Assembly: GCA_951799405.1 (NCBI GenBank)
Contig: OX637353.1
Coordinates: 1,550,001 to 1,614,000, forward strand
DNA length: 64,000 nucleotides
Direction: 5' to 3'
Source: Agapetus fuscipes
Lineage: Eukaryota > Arthropoda > Insecta > Trichoptera > Glossosomatidae
Shown here: positions 11,426 to 22,346 of the stretch, piece after piece
Numbering within the stretch: the first letter of the stretch is position 1
Layout of the letters: each line of letters begins with the position of its first letter
The notes under the pieces: generated by a model
The model's input: the letters and a program-made list of their open reading frames with translations, nothing else
Told to the model about the DNA's origin: nothing
The model's database searches: none
Translations under genes and position numbers: made by a program

Positions 11426-11818
11426 TCATATGGTTAATTTTGTATACAAGTATTGTTTTGATTTTTTATCATAATATCTATTTTCATAAAAAAATGTTAT
11501 TGTATCATGCCGCCATTCTGTTGGGGGTAGTCAGTATACTTGTTAAAGTGTCTCCACTGCGTTGCGTCTTTGCACCATTCTTGTAGTCGAATTTCCAAAT
11601 CACAAGGTGAAAATAGTATAAGCATATTTCTGTTCACATTTCCTTTACCGCAGCAGTTTTTTTATACAAAAAACTAAGTTGGCATTTAAACAATAACTCA
11701 TGTAAGTTTCATTGCAATCGTTTCAATAGTTTAGGAGTACATACAAGACAAACATACGCCCATCCGTTCGATTTCATGTATTAGATATATATATTCTTGT
11801 TATGAATATTTTTTGTTA
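11426..11818. other. unassigned AT-rich sequence
   Basis: Nothing recognised before the mariner element. Confidence 0.4.
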
Positions 11819-11875
11819 TATTAGGTCTTTACATATGAAATTGGCGTTTTGTATGGGAGAAACAAAAAGGTTTTC

Positions 11876-12110
11876 AATACCTAACAATACTCGTAATGCA
11901 TTTTTGAATCTTACACTTTTTTTTTATCTATGAATATTGTTTTGGTTTTGGAAAAAAAAAATTGTTTTGAATTTTTTTTATAAAAATATATTTGTAACCA
12001 TTCTGCTCCTGAAGATGCCTCATTAGGCGAAAATGTTCGAGCAAAAACAAAAAGGATAAAGTGAATCAAAACCATGTTTTACCAATTCAATTTTTTAAAT
12101 ACTTAAAAAG
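11876..12110 (+). mobile_element. Penelope 3'-end fragment (copy B) nested in mariner
   Basis: The stretch AACAATACTCGTAATGCATT ... ATATTTGTAACCATTCTGCTC matches, in order, the untranslated part downstream of the GIY-YIG tail at 27290-27910. At 12009-12035 it carries CTGAAGA, stem GCCT/AGGC and GAAAATGTTCGAGC. It lies between the mariner 3' terminal repeat and the end of the transposase, so it inserted later. Confidence 0.8.
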
Positions 12111-12138
12111 TTTGTTTTTTTAAATCTAATTTATTTAT

Positions 12139-13149
12139 TTAATCAAAATATGTAAAATAGCTATTTATGCACTTTTACCATCTCAAAGGTAGTATATTGA
12201 TCCCTTTACGAAAATAACCGTTCGGATGGCAATCAATACAATCTTTGAAGGCGGTTAGGACTACCCCATCGGAGTTGAATTTTTTCCCTTGCAAGAAGTT
12301 ATCCAAATTTCGAAAAAAATGATAATCTGTTGGAACAAGGTCCGGAAAATATGGGGGATGTCTTAAACATTCCAATTGAAGCTCCTCTAATTTGGTAGCC
12401 GTCTGTTGAGTAGTGTGTGGTCTAGCGTTGTCATGAAATAGCAGTGGCCTAGAGCGATTGACAAGCCTCGGTTATTTAGCAGCTAGCTTTTCCATCATGG
12501 TTTGCAGTTGCTGACAAAAGACATCTGCCGTAATCGTCTGGCCAGATTTAAGAAAGGTGTAGTGAACGACACTGGCACTAGTCCACCAAATGCTCACAAG
12601 TAACTTTTTTTGAGCCAATTTTCGCTTGGAGCATGATTTGGCTGGTTTGGCAGGGTTCAGCCATTGCGATGAATGCTTCCGATTATTGTACAGGATCAAT
12701 TTTTCATCACAGGTAATAATTAGATTTGAAATCTCTTCATTATTGTACCGGTTGAGTAATGTAACGCAGCAGTCGACGCGCGTTTGTTGATTTGCTTCAT
12801 CCAATTTGTGAGGTACGCACCTTTCAAGCTTTTTCACCTTTCCAATTTGCAATAAAATAGTTTTATCACTAATTTCACAGCTTATAGCTTACTAGGACGT
12901 AGTTTGCAATGGATTTGATTCCACAATAGCCTTCAATTCCTCGTTATCAACTTTGGTCTCAGGCCGTCCACGGGGCTTGTTCTGCAGGTTGAAATTTCCA
13001 GAACGAAAACGTTGGAACCAAAAAAGTGCTGTGTTTTATTTTGCAACACCGTTGCCATACATAATATTAATCCTTCGAACCGTTTCTGCAGCACTGGTGC
13101 CACGGTGGAACTCTTACTCGTAAATAGCGCGATATTTCAAGTTTTCCAT
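12139..13149 (-). pseudogene. mariner transposase pseudogene
   Basis: One continuous reading frame of 336 codons plus stop, close to the usual mariner length of about 345. It runs from a start at 13149 to a TAA at 12139-12141 and is broken only by in-frame stops, with no frameshift. The N-terminal helix-turn-helix region reads WFQRFRSGNFNLQNKPRGRP. The catalytic core follows: ITCDEK (first Asp), HDNARPH (second Asp) and PDLVPTDYHFF (third Asp), the DD34D pattern. Early stops occur at about 13114 and 13037, two more near 12900, one after EKLAAK (about 12470), and one replaces a residue after LPLRW near the C-terminus. It is a dead copy; its three catalytic aspartates survive by chance of age. 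Confidence 0.92.
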
Positions 13150-13333
13150 TTTGTAAAATGAGTGACGCAAAGAAAAAAACAATTGAGAAACGAACAAATA
13201 AATTAAATTTTCGAAACACAAATACATGAGTAAATATCTGTATAATTTGAATTTGGAACTCTTAACCAAAGAGGAGATATGATCAAAGTGGCCAGTACAG
13301 CAAAATTCCAATTTCATATGTAAGGTCCTAATA

Positions 13334-16300
13334 TTTGTTTTTAAAAGAAAATTTAAAAAATGTGATTTGATTTTCGAACATCGGGAACAATAATAATTCT
13401 ATGACTTTGGGTTTCTGATTTATATACTCTGAAAGTCGATAGGTATATTTATTTATACTATTCTAATTTTTTTCGTTGTACTTTTGATTCGTCTGCTATG
13501 TATTTTTTCTATCGCATGCCACATTATTGTGATATTTCGTAGAATTTTCTCTAAGGGGACAGAATATTACGGGCGTGCTCAGAATTCAACCAATTCAAGT
13601 AGATAGAAACTTTTCACGCGAAAAATGAAGCCTATGCGACTGTAGTATAATGCCATTCACAGCCATTCAAAATATTTCCAAGTGAAATCGATACGTGGAT
13701 TGAATGTCCCATCCTATGAAATGCAAAAAAAAACATTTTTCATGAAAAAAGTTATGAAAATTGCAGTTTTTTTCAACTCGGTCGGCCTTTTTAATTAAAT
13801 GGTTTTATCCAACAAGTAAAAACTTTTGGAATAAAAAAATGTAGTGTCTTCTATTTTTTTTTTGACAATAATGCTCTCACTTATTGACGTGGACGTTGTG
13901 AGAGTTGTGGCGTCACTTGGCTGAGTTTCTAAAGTGAAAGATCACTGATATTTTGGTATTGTGGGCATTCATTTAATATGATCGTTTTAAATGTTAGTTA
14001 ATATTTGCAGCGTAGATGATAGAGTTGCTGAGGACCCTGTTAAATAACTCATTATTCAATAAATAAGATGTAATTTTTCATACGGCTCTGAGTTGGTTTT
14101 TCTGTACTTAACAAAAACTTAGTTTAAACCTCATTTGTGGTGAAGAAAATTTAATGAATATGCCCGATAGAGTGAAATATTCGTTTCAATTCGATTTTTA
14201 GCAACTTTATTTTGTGTCGTCGGCGCAGTCAGATTATGGTCAACCAAGGTGGGGCTAGTTCAAGTTCAGTTGGTTTGACTACTGGAAGTTGACGTTAGAC
14301 GGTTAGTACGAGTACATACGAGTATTATGCAATTGTTTAGGAAATAGCTTTTGAATTTGAGCGCTAGTAATTAATTAACGTAATTCCAAGTATCCAACCT
14401 AGGATAGACGGAACGCGTTACAATATCAAATAATATAATATATGTATGGATGGAAATACAAAATATTTACATTTCTCGGAAAATCCTCGAAAAGTGTATT
14501 ATTTGTTTGTTGTACAGTTTGTCTGGGAGTTCTCGAGCGCTGCAGACATCAAATGGGGGAATGAAATGGAGCGAAATGTTGATTCAATAATAATAAGTAC
14601 AAATAAAAATAAAAATTCAAGGCGGATCCACAAATATTGCCTCGAGATTAAATTTTGTATCTCTCTTGGAATCTTTCAGATCTCTTCAATTGAAAAATAC
14701 ATACATGCATAGTTACGCCACTTGAGAATAAAAATAATTTTTCACTTTTATCATAAAATTACTTTTATTTTCTTCTTTTCCAATATGGCCATTTAGGGTC
14801 AAGACAAGGATCTCAGTCACTGGGCTTCTGGAAGTTTCTCGAAGATCTTACTCTTGGCAATAAATAAAATACCGGCTGTTAAGTTAACATGAACAATATT
14901 TTGTTAGCAAGAACCATGCAAGAACTCTCAGGACGAGTCTGACATTATCATTTTTATAAGTAAATTATATTGAATCTCCGATATTAAGATTATAAAAGTT
15001 AAAACATAAATAGGCTTATGAATTTGAAATCATTTAGATTTTTTTCGCATAATTTTCCATATTATCCTATATATTATCCTAAGCAAGGATTACAAATTTG
15101 AATCAGAAGTAATAAAAAAAACATGCCTCCAAAATTACAATAATTACAAAATTTATGTTATTTTAATTAATCTGAAAAAGAGTTTCAAAATTCTAAATAA
15201 CAATATTAATAATATCACGTTAACCAATATAATTATATCCGAAACAAAACTAAATAAACTGCCAAGATGTTTTTTTTATCTCAATTTTCATTACACGTTA
15301 ATTGAGCCCCGAATTTGCAATTCATATTTTCGAAAAAAGGTTATTACAACATTTACTTTTCAAAAAGGAAAACACCAAATATGGTAATGTAATTATTTTG
15401 AAAATTATAAAAATAAAGACCTCTTTAGAAATACATGTTGAAAAATAAAATCTGAAAAAGAAAAATAAAGGGTGGAAATTTTTGATCATGAGATTTTCCC
15501 CAATATATCTATGTATGTAACTACAGCATATTACGGGTATGTTAATAATTAAACTTGGGTATTTTCGATTATATGAATAATGCTGATTTTTTAAAAATGA
15601 TTTTGACTCTTGATAATTTAAATGTCCCGCAATGTAGCCTGTTTTCAAACAAATTTATTTCTATTAAAAAATGTTGCATTAAACACCTCGCTAGCATGCT
15701 GCTTTAAGTAGAAACTCGATATGGTTCAGCAATGTTGGTGTGTTATTTGTACGATGCATCCGATAAAGAACGAAGTTTCTTTCTACCCTATTTTGCTTAG
15801 GTACATGGAGTACTCGTTTCTTCAAGATCACACATTTTTTCAAAATCACACAAACTTTTAACCACACATTTTCCATCCGCCTATGTATATTGATATTGTG
15901 TAAACAATGGCTCTCTTCCATAAGTCTTAGCTTTAGTGTTAGTTATCTTTACCGACATGCTTAGAATTTAAAGAACTTGCCCGATGTTGCATCATGCTGT
16001 AGCCGGAAAGTTTCCTGCCGCCATGTTTTTCCCGGCGTTTTCGGTTCATCAAGCGCGCGCGGGCTTATTACATTTCCTAGGAAGGCATGGTGAGTGTCTA
16101 TCCAAACAGAAACCCGCGCGGGAGATCAAATGAGTCAAACCAAGGAGGGAAGCGAGGAGAGGGGAAGGAAGACAGACTTCCTAGAACATCCCCTCCTACT
16201 TCCTGACTCACTAGATTAAGATCTGGTTTTTCTTTGACACATAATATGTGACATATTTCTTTGTTAACCACTACTGTACGAAGAACGATTTTATTTGCTT

Positions 16301-17376
16301 ATCAATATTTTATTTGAGCAAAAATCATCGATCGAAATAAAAGATCCTTTATTTAGATCGGTGGTAAGTGTTTTTTAATCAAAATCATGACTGTCAACTG
16401 CAGAAAATTGTGACAGGATAGCTCATAAAATGTAAAAGGCAAGAAAGAGAAAATAATTGCAAGGGCAAAATAATGAAATAGGCTGCGTAGTGCGTAGTCC
16501 GTGTACAAAAAGAGATCGTGAAAAAGTGAGGGTATTGAATGAAGTATGGGAAAAATGGATGATTTTTGGAGGCTAAAAATAATCGTAACCGTCACAGTTC
16601 GGTTGATGGTAAAAGTTCGAACCATAGGATCTTAAGGTACGGCCCAAAATTCTAAAAAAACTTTTCAAAGGTGTTATTGAATTAAATAGATGTACTTGCA
16701 AGTTGTGTGTAGGATATGTTGGGGATGGTAGCCGTGCGCCCTCGGCCGAGTCCCTAGTAGGGGCGGTGTGCGTGACGACTCAGCAGAGGCCATTTAGGGC
16801 TGCAACTTTGTTAATGTAACAACTTGTGTTGATCTTAAGGGTGAGCCGGCTCAGAAATTGAATAACATCCCTAGTCAGGGCGGCATCTGGTGAAACATCG
16901 TAAAAGCTATCGACTAAAATAATAAAAAGAATATGCCATATGGCGTGCGTATACACTACATAGGTGGAAATCCTTAGAATGAATAAGCTCAGATCTTATT
17001 GAGTCTATAGGTATTCAAAATGGTCGATTTTAAGGTAATTACCAAAAGGCGATGGTTTACGTGCAAATTCTCCTCAATCACGTAATTACACAAATAAAAG
17101 ATATTAAAGCACACCTATGTAGTAAACACACCTACATATGTAGTAAGCGATTTAGTTTGCATATATTTTTCCCATTCCTGCGATCGAGGAGAATTTCTAC
17201 AATCTGTTTTTAAGAGGTTCAATTCTTAACATATCTAATACTACTTTTTATATACCACTGTGAAAACGACTGAAATTTAGGAAAGTACCTACAATAAATC
17301 GTACATAATTTTAAAACAAGTACTCTACGATTTAAAAAAACTTTAATAGGATATATTTGAATATATACTTTAATGT
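13334..17376. other. unassigned 4-kb AT-rich stretch
   Basis: No supportable gene. The frames at 14446-14712, 15322-15648, 15691-15921 and 16353-16625 have no recognised motif. A GC/purine-rich patch occurs at 16020-16200. The stretch 16715-16935 (GGCCGAGTCCCTAGTAGGGG; later CATCCCTAGTCAGGGCGG) looks like a diverged repeat ending in an AATAATAAAAA tract, but its family is unknown to me. Confidence 0.4.
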
Positions 17377-17873
17377 GACCGGTCCGTAGCTCAGTGGTAA
17401 CACTGCGGACTCTGAATGGGAAGGTTGTGGGTTCGATTCCCGGCGGAGCACAAAAAAATACCATTTATATTTTCAAATTTGCTCTTCGCCGGGTTGAAAA
17501 ATTCATAAAACCTTTACCAATGACCGGTCACCAAAGGTTCATCCAGCCTTACAGCAACTGGGTCTTGCTTGAGAATTGGCGCTTTGTAGCGACGACGATC
17601 AAGCTCGTAAAAAGGTCGATAGCTCAATTGGTAGAATACTTGCATTCCATGCCGAGAGCAAGGGTTTGATCTCAAAGGTTTACTCAGCCTTCACAAGAAA
17701 TGAGAACCAGCCCCCCCGGGAGCTGGGAAACCCCCACTTCAACTGAAAGGGGTTGGTGTGAGGCCAGCCCCCTTACCTGTAAAAATAAATAGGTCCCGAA
17801 GCGCCACATGCGACCCCTTCGGGGATAACGCAGGCAAGAAGTTACACTATAAGTGTAGCTTAGTTGCGTTTTT
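17377..17873 (+). mobile_element. S2 dimeric SINE with two tRNA-like heads
   Basis: The first head at 17378-17450 has an A box (TAGCTCAGTGGTAAC) and B box (GGGTTCGATTCCCGG). A body follows (TTGCTCTTCGCCGGGTTGAA). A second head at about 17612-17675 has an A box (TAGCTCAATTGGTAG) and a decayed B box (GGGTTTGATCTC). The S2 body ends TGTGTAGCTTAGTTGCGTTT, with a T run that could act as a Pol III stop. Inferred to be a fusion of two tRNA-SINEs that moved as one unit, because the same order is seen at 24993-25463. Confidence 0.88.
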
Positions 17874-18180
17874 GGAAATGCTAGGTTTGATCTTAAATTT
17901 GAACGCTACGCGTGGCTCAAGTTTTATGATGTCACCTCAATATCAGAATTATTTACTGACATATTTTAATTTTTGAAATAAATTCGCTTTTTTTTTTTTT
18001 CTTGAATCTATTACATTGATGATTAAATTGTAGTTTTGCTATACCTCACCAAAAAAAGACTAAGCTCTTGTGTGTGGTGAGGGGGATAATAAAATCTAAT
18101 TTTTCGTAGAAAATGGATAAATAGGTTACTGGATATTAGTACTAATCAAAGTAAGGTTAATCATTTTTTATTTTTTTGTG
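17874..18180. other. unassigned AT-rich sequence
   Basis: Includes a T run near 17987-18000; nothing else is recognised. Confidence 0.4.
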
Positions 18181-18432
18181 CTCCTTGACTGATAGGTTGG
18201 TATGAGGCTGACCACCCGTGGTGTAAAAATTAGTTCACTTTTGCCAATGCCACACCGGTTCAGGGAACGGCGGCAGGAGTTGCAAGGTTTATGTTCATGT
18301 GAGGGTTTGCTTATTTGTATGCACACATGCAGAATGTGTAGGCGCAAACCTACATGAGCCTGTATGTGGGCATGCATTTAATACGAGCCTTAAATGTTAA
18401 TATATCTTTGCAGCTTAGATTATAGATTATAG
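18181..18432 (+). mobile_element. S1 repeat
   Basis: Full S1 order, moderately diverged; ends TTAGATTATAGATTATAG. Confidence 0.85.
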
Positions 18433-18790
18433 TTAGCTTGAAATCCTAGAATTTTAAAGATAAACATTCAATTGAGGTTACTTTTCCAGAAAATGTACAT
18501 ATTATTTATTTAACGCAGAAAATTAAGTTCATTGCATATCGTTAAAGAAGATATCACAAAGCAAAATTGAATAAACTTTTAAATTTCGTTGTATTTTTTT
18601 TAACAAAAAAAAGATACCGGGAAAATTACAATTAGATTCATAGTTGAAAAGAAAAGTAAATTATCCAATTGTGAATTGGTAGTCACATACTTGATCTCTC
18701 GAAAAAGCTTCTTATTTGATACTCTTTAACAAATAGAGGTTTTTTTTATAATGCTGGTTATAAATTTTCGCACTTTGAACTATTTTACAC

Positions 18791-19009
18791 CATACCCAAA
18801 AATGGTTCACTTTTCCAATGTCACCCCTGTTTCAGGATCGATCAGCAGGGCTCATGTTCATTAGAGATGGGGTTTTTATGTTGTAAGTCCACGTGCGGCA
18901 TGTGTAAGCGTGAACTTACACGTGACTGCTAGTAGGAATATATTATATTATTATTTAATATGAATCATACCTGTAATTTGTCCTTGCAGCTTAGATTATA
19001 GATTATAGA
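18791..19009 (+). mobile_element. S1 repeat, 5'-truncated
   Basis: Begins at the AAAATGGTTCACTT block and keeps the rest to the TTAGATTATAGATTATAG tail. The same tail subtype occurs at 18432 and 50199. Confidence 0.85.
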
Positions 19010-19829
19010 AGCAACTACATCAAACGCCAACATTAAACAGATGAGATAGCTCATTATTGGACTGAAGTATATTGTTCATCACCCATATTGAATGAATTAT
19101 CTAATTTTGTTTTTTTATTCGATTTTTGGTCTTAATATTACACTTCTATTTCATTACTTTTAGTTTTGTTCATTCAATAAGTTTTTTTCCCAAAGATAGG
19201 TAATGATTTCAACGTATTTTTAAATTACGACTGTGATACAGATACAGGCTTCTGATAGAATATCTTAGATGCTTTTTCAGGCATAAACGGATGAAATAGC
19301 CAGTTACCGGCTTAGAACTTGGTCCCAAGGAGAACTTCATGTAATATCACTTGCTCTCGGAAATATCATTATATCTGTAATCTCAGCTCGGCAAGTTTAA
19401 GATGGACAGTCCGCAGGTAACTGAACTTCTGGAAACAGGGTAAAGCACCTGTGATAACTTACGTAATAAGTTACACTTTATGTAAATAAATTGGGGTTTG
19501 TGAACAGAAAAGTATTTACAAAATGATTGAATAAAATAGCTCCCGGCCCTCTCCTTTGTTTCAGAGAACCTCACATTCAAGGAAAAGCAGTTAAAGTTAT
19601 AGAATTTATCTTCATTAGTGGTTGATATTTTCCACGTACAAAAATATTCTGTTACATATATTATATAACGATAAGCATGGCTGACTAAATACTTTGAAGA
19701 AAGTAAGTCCCAAAAGTAAATAAGGGATACCTAAAATACGTTTTTTGGATTATAAAAATGCTGCGATTTGAAGTAAGTGTTCTATAGACAGTTTATTTCA
19801 ATTAATCTGTATGATAAAAATAAAATGCT
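19010..19829. other. unassigned AT-rich sequence
   Basis: No gene or clear repeat seen. Confidence 0.4.
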
Positions 19830-19837
19830 CTAAGAAC

Positions 19838-20065
19838 CAATGGCGAAGGGTGCCATACAAGCCGGTTCCTATCGGCTTCCCTTTTAAAATGATATAACAA
19901 AGTAGTTAAAAATAAAGGCGCAAAGTAAAAAAATACATTTAAAACTAAAAAAACAATACGTATTTTTTCCCCATTGAAACAATGCAGTCTACTTTATTGT
20001 CATTTTTGCCTCATTTTAAACGGAAAACCGATGGGAATCGGCTTGTATGGCACCCTTCGCCACTG
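19838..20065. mobile_element. hAT-like MITE with 8-bp target duplication
   Basis: 52-bp inverted arms at 19841-19892 and 20011-20062 begin TGGCGAAGGGTGCCATACAA. The outer ends read CAATGGCG and CGCCACTG, and the flanks are CTAAGAAC (19830-19837) and CTAGGAAC (20066-20073), an 8-bp duplication with one change. Length is 228 bp with no ORF. CAGTGGCG-type ends and 8-bp duplications are characteristic of hAT elements. Confidence 0.82.
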
Positions 20066-20073
20066 CTAGGAAC

Positions 20074-21684
20074 TAACTTACTCAAGAACGAAAGTAAAAA
20101 ATATTAATGTGGATTTTCAAATAAGGTAAAATCTGAACCTCTTTTTAGACGTTCTATTCTCATTTTTTTCCATTTTTCTTTCATTCTATGTATTTTCATA
20201 CTTTTTGTTATAACAATTCAACAAAACAATCAATTTTAAATTGATTAAAATTTGGACAGGACAATATCTGTTGAGTCAGCTAGTAACATGAGTAAAGTAA
20301 ACAATCATCTTCTGTAATTAGAATTACAACAAATTGTTAGATAATGGCTCGTTGCAATATTGCATGAGTTTTCTACGATTTGAACATACTGCTCCATCAC
20401 TCGAGGATGAATCCCTAATGAGGTTAGGCTACACTGGGGAAGTGGCCAGTGGCGCGCTCACACGGCTCTGCGTCATAATGCTTATGGGGGAGAGCAAATT
20501 GAACGAGAGTAGTTTTCGCCGGTCATCGCTCACTGTCAGATGCGTTAAATTTAGCAGAAAAATCGAAAATTCGGAGGCTGGCCGGCAGTGGCGGATAGTG
20601 CTAGAATATTGCAATACCGCAGCACCACCCGAGAGAGACAAAACTTTGTCCACTCATTGTGACTCTTTTCTACCATGTGGCGTAGAACGTTCTCCATTTA
20701 GCTGATATATAAATCAGATTTGTGAAAATATCATTTGCTTCATAAACGGCTCGTAAGGTCTTGGAGAGATTTGGAGGTACCGACATACATTTTTAATTTA
20801 AGGAATATTTAATATTTTGTAACATTAATTTAATTTTTCACGTACATATTTTACGATTTAATTTGATAGTTGCTCATTTTTAATGACTTTGAAGCATTGC
20901 TTTTAATCCAAAGGATTTCTTTTAGCACAGGAAAGCATCTTAAAACAAAGAAGTTGGCAAATTTATAATAACCTGTGCGTATCATTGAAAACATTTTTTT
21001 TAGAGCTTGAAATGACTTTATTTTTTATATTGTAATTGAAATACTATTGATAATTGTTGACGAATTGGTAATAATCTTTCATCACACTCGGTTTTCCTCC
21101 GCACTTGCCGCCCCTGCTGGTCAGTGAATGGTTGCAGAATATATCATTCCACTTTCCCTACAGCCCTGCCCGGTTCCCGTAGCCGCATGGCGAGCTGTCA
21201 TATGTGCTCTGATTGATTTACTTACAACTTAGCGAAGCTCTTACGGTGATTCTATTTGTGTTTCTCCTTTCGACACTCTGTCCAAGAAAATGACGAGTGG
21301 ATGGATTCTTTGAAAGTTTTGTGAAAATAAATTTATCTTTGATTTTTGTCGTTTGGATGAAAGCAATCCAGCCGCATGATAAATTTAGTCTTTGGATATA
21401 TTTATCAAAGTCAAAGTTTTTGTTGTTGTAATAAACAAAATGAAATGAAAAAGTATCATAATGGTAGATGTAATAAAACTAAAGTTTGGTGTAAAATACT
21501 GTTTTCTTATGTTTCAGTAATATCACGTTTCGTTCTAAAGAGAAATATAAAATGTATGTTTTTTTCATAGATAATGGGACAATTTCTTAGATTGAAATTT
21601 CCCATCAAGAAATTGTACGATTCGATCGTTACGAAAACAATCGCAATGAAACATGTTTCCTTACTTATTAGTCTTCTTAGTCTG
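20074..21684. other. unassigned; one 123-codon frame at 20334-20705
   Basis: The + frame 20334-20705 lies in a patch of more balanced base composition but shows no domain, signal peptide or homologous motif. A second patch of higher GC is at 21090-21200. Either could be untranslated exon or regulatory DNA upstream of the Beat gene; there is no direct evidence. Confidence 0.35.
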
Positions 21685-21930
21685 TTCCTTGACTTGTAGG
21701 TTGGTATGCCATTGACCACCCATGCTGTAAAAATGGTTCACTTTGCCAATGTCACCCCTGTTTGAGGGAAGGACGGCAAGAGTTGCATGGTGTATGCCCA
21801 TTTAAGATTTGGGTTTTTATGTTGTAGGTTCACATGCGGCATGTGCAAGCGCAAACTTGTTCGTGTCTGCCTGTGAGAAAGCATATAATGTGAGTCTCCA
21901 ATGTAACATATCTTTGCAACTTAGATTAGA
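21685..21930 (+). mobile_element. S1 repeat, full length
   Basis: Complete S1 order with the tail TTAGATTAGATTA; lies about 350 bp upstream of the Beat start codon. Confidence 0.88.
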
Positions 21931-22282
21931 TTACGTTTTTGCAAATAATACAAAAGAGGTGTCAGAAGTGTATTGTTTCATTTTTCTAACGCAAATATAA
22001 TATAATATATTATGGTTTGAAATGATTGCCTTTGTTGTTTTAGGACTCATTACTAAAAACATAACAACAGTGACTACGTTAATATAATCGACCTAATGTG
22101 TGAACATTTAAAATATAAAGCGATGTTTGACATTAAAAGTATAACTTTGAGCATTAGAAGTGAATTAAGATTGTGAATGTGATATTAAAATATTATGTGA
22201 CTGATAAGGTTGTACAAATTCCATAAAAAATGATAATAAATAAATAATTGTTAATATGAAGTTGTGAAATCTCGGAAGTAGA
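21931..22282 (+). promoter_or_regulatory. 5' flank / probable 5' UTR of the Beat-like gene
   Basis: AT-rich sequence directly before the start codon. It holds tiny upstream frames (ATG at about 22229 and 22256, each closed within a few codons). No convincing TATA box or splice acceptor was seen, so the transcription start is not placed. Confidence 0.35.
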
Positions 22283-22346
22283 ATGGCGTACCCAAATCTG
22301 CCAGTTAGTACAATCGTCACTGCGTATACAGCCATCATCTTATGTG
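22283..22346 (+). CDS. Beat-like gene, coding exon 1 (signal peptide)
   Basis: The ATG has A at -3 and G at +4, a favourable start context. It encodes MAYPNLPVSTIVTAYTAIIL then Cys-Gly, a leader without strong charge at the N-terminus. It ends in phase 1 at a good donor (G|GTAAGT). The split Gly codon is completed exactly by exon 2. Confidence 0.8.

Larger units (their letters stand above)
11821..13331 (-). mobile_element. mariner transposon, full length, inactive
   Basis: Inverted ends TTAGG(T/A)C(T/C)TTACATATG... (about 25 bp, imperfect) lie at 11821-11848 and 13304-13331. Each is bordered by a TA duplication (11819-11820 and 13332-13333). Removing the nested Penelope piece (about 11876-12110) leaves close to 1.27 kb, normal for mariner. 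The transposase fossil is on the minus strand. Confidence 0.9.

Noticed and set aside
17378..17450. Genuine tRNA gene
   Set aside because: A and B boxes are present, but the segment does not form a proper acceptor stem and is followed by a SINE body found at other loci.
20334..20705. 123-codon plus frame in a patch of balanced composition
   Set aside because: No signal, domain or splice context; could be chance. Left as unassigned sequence.
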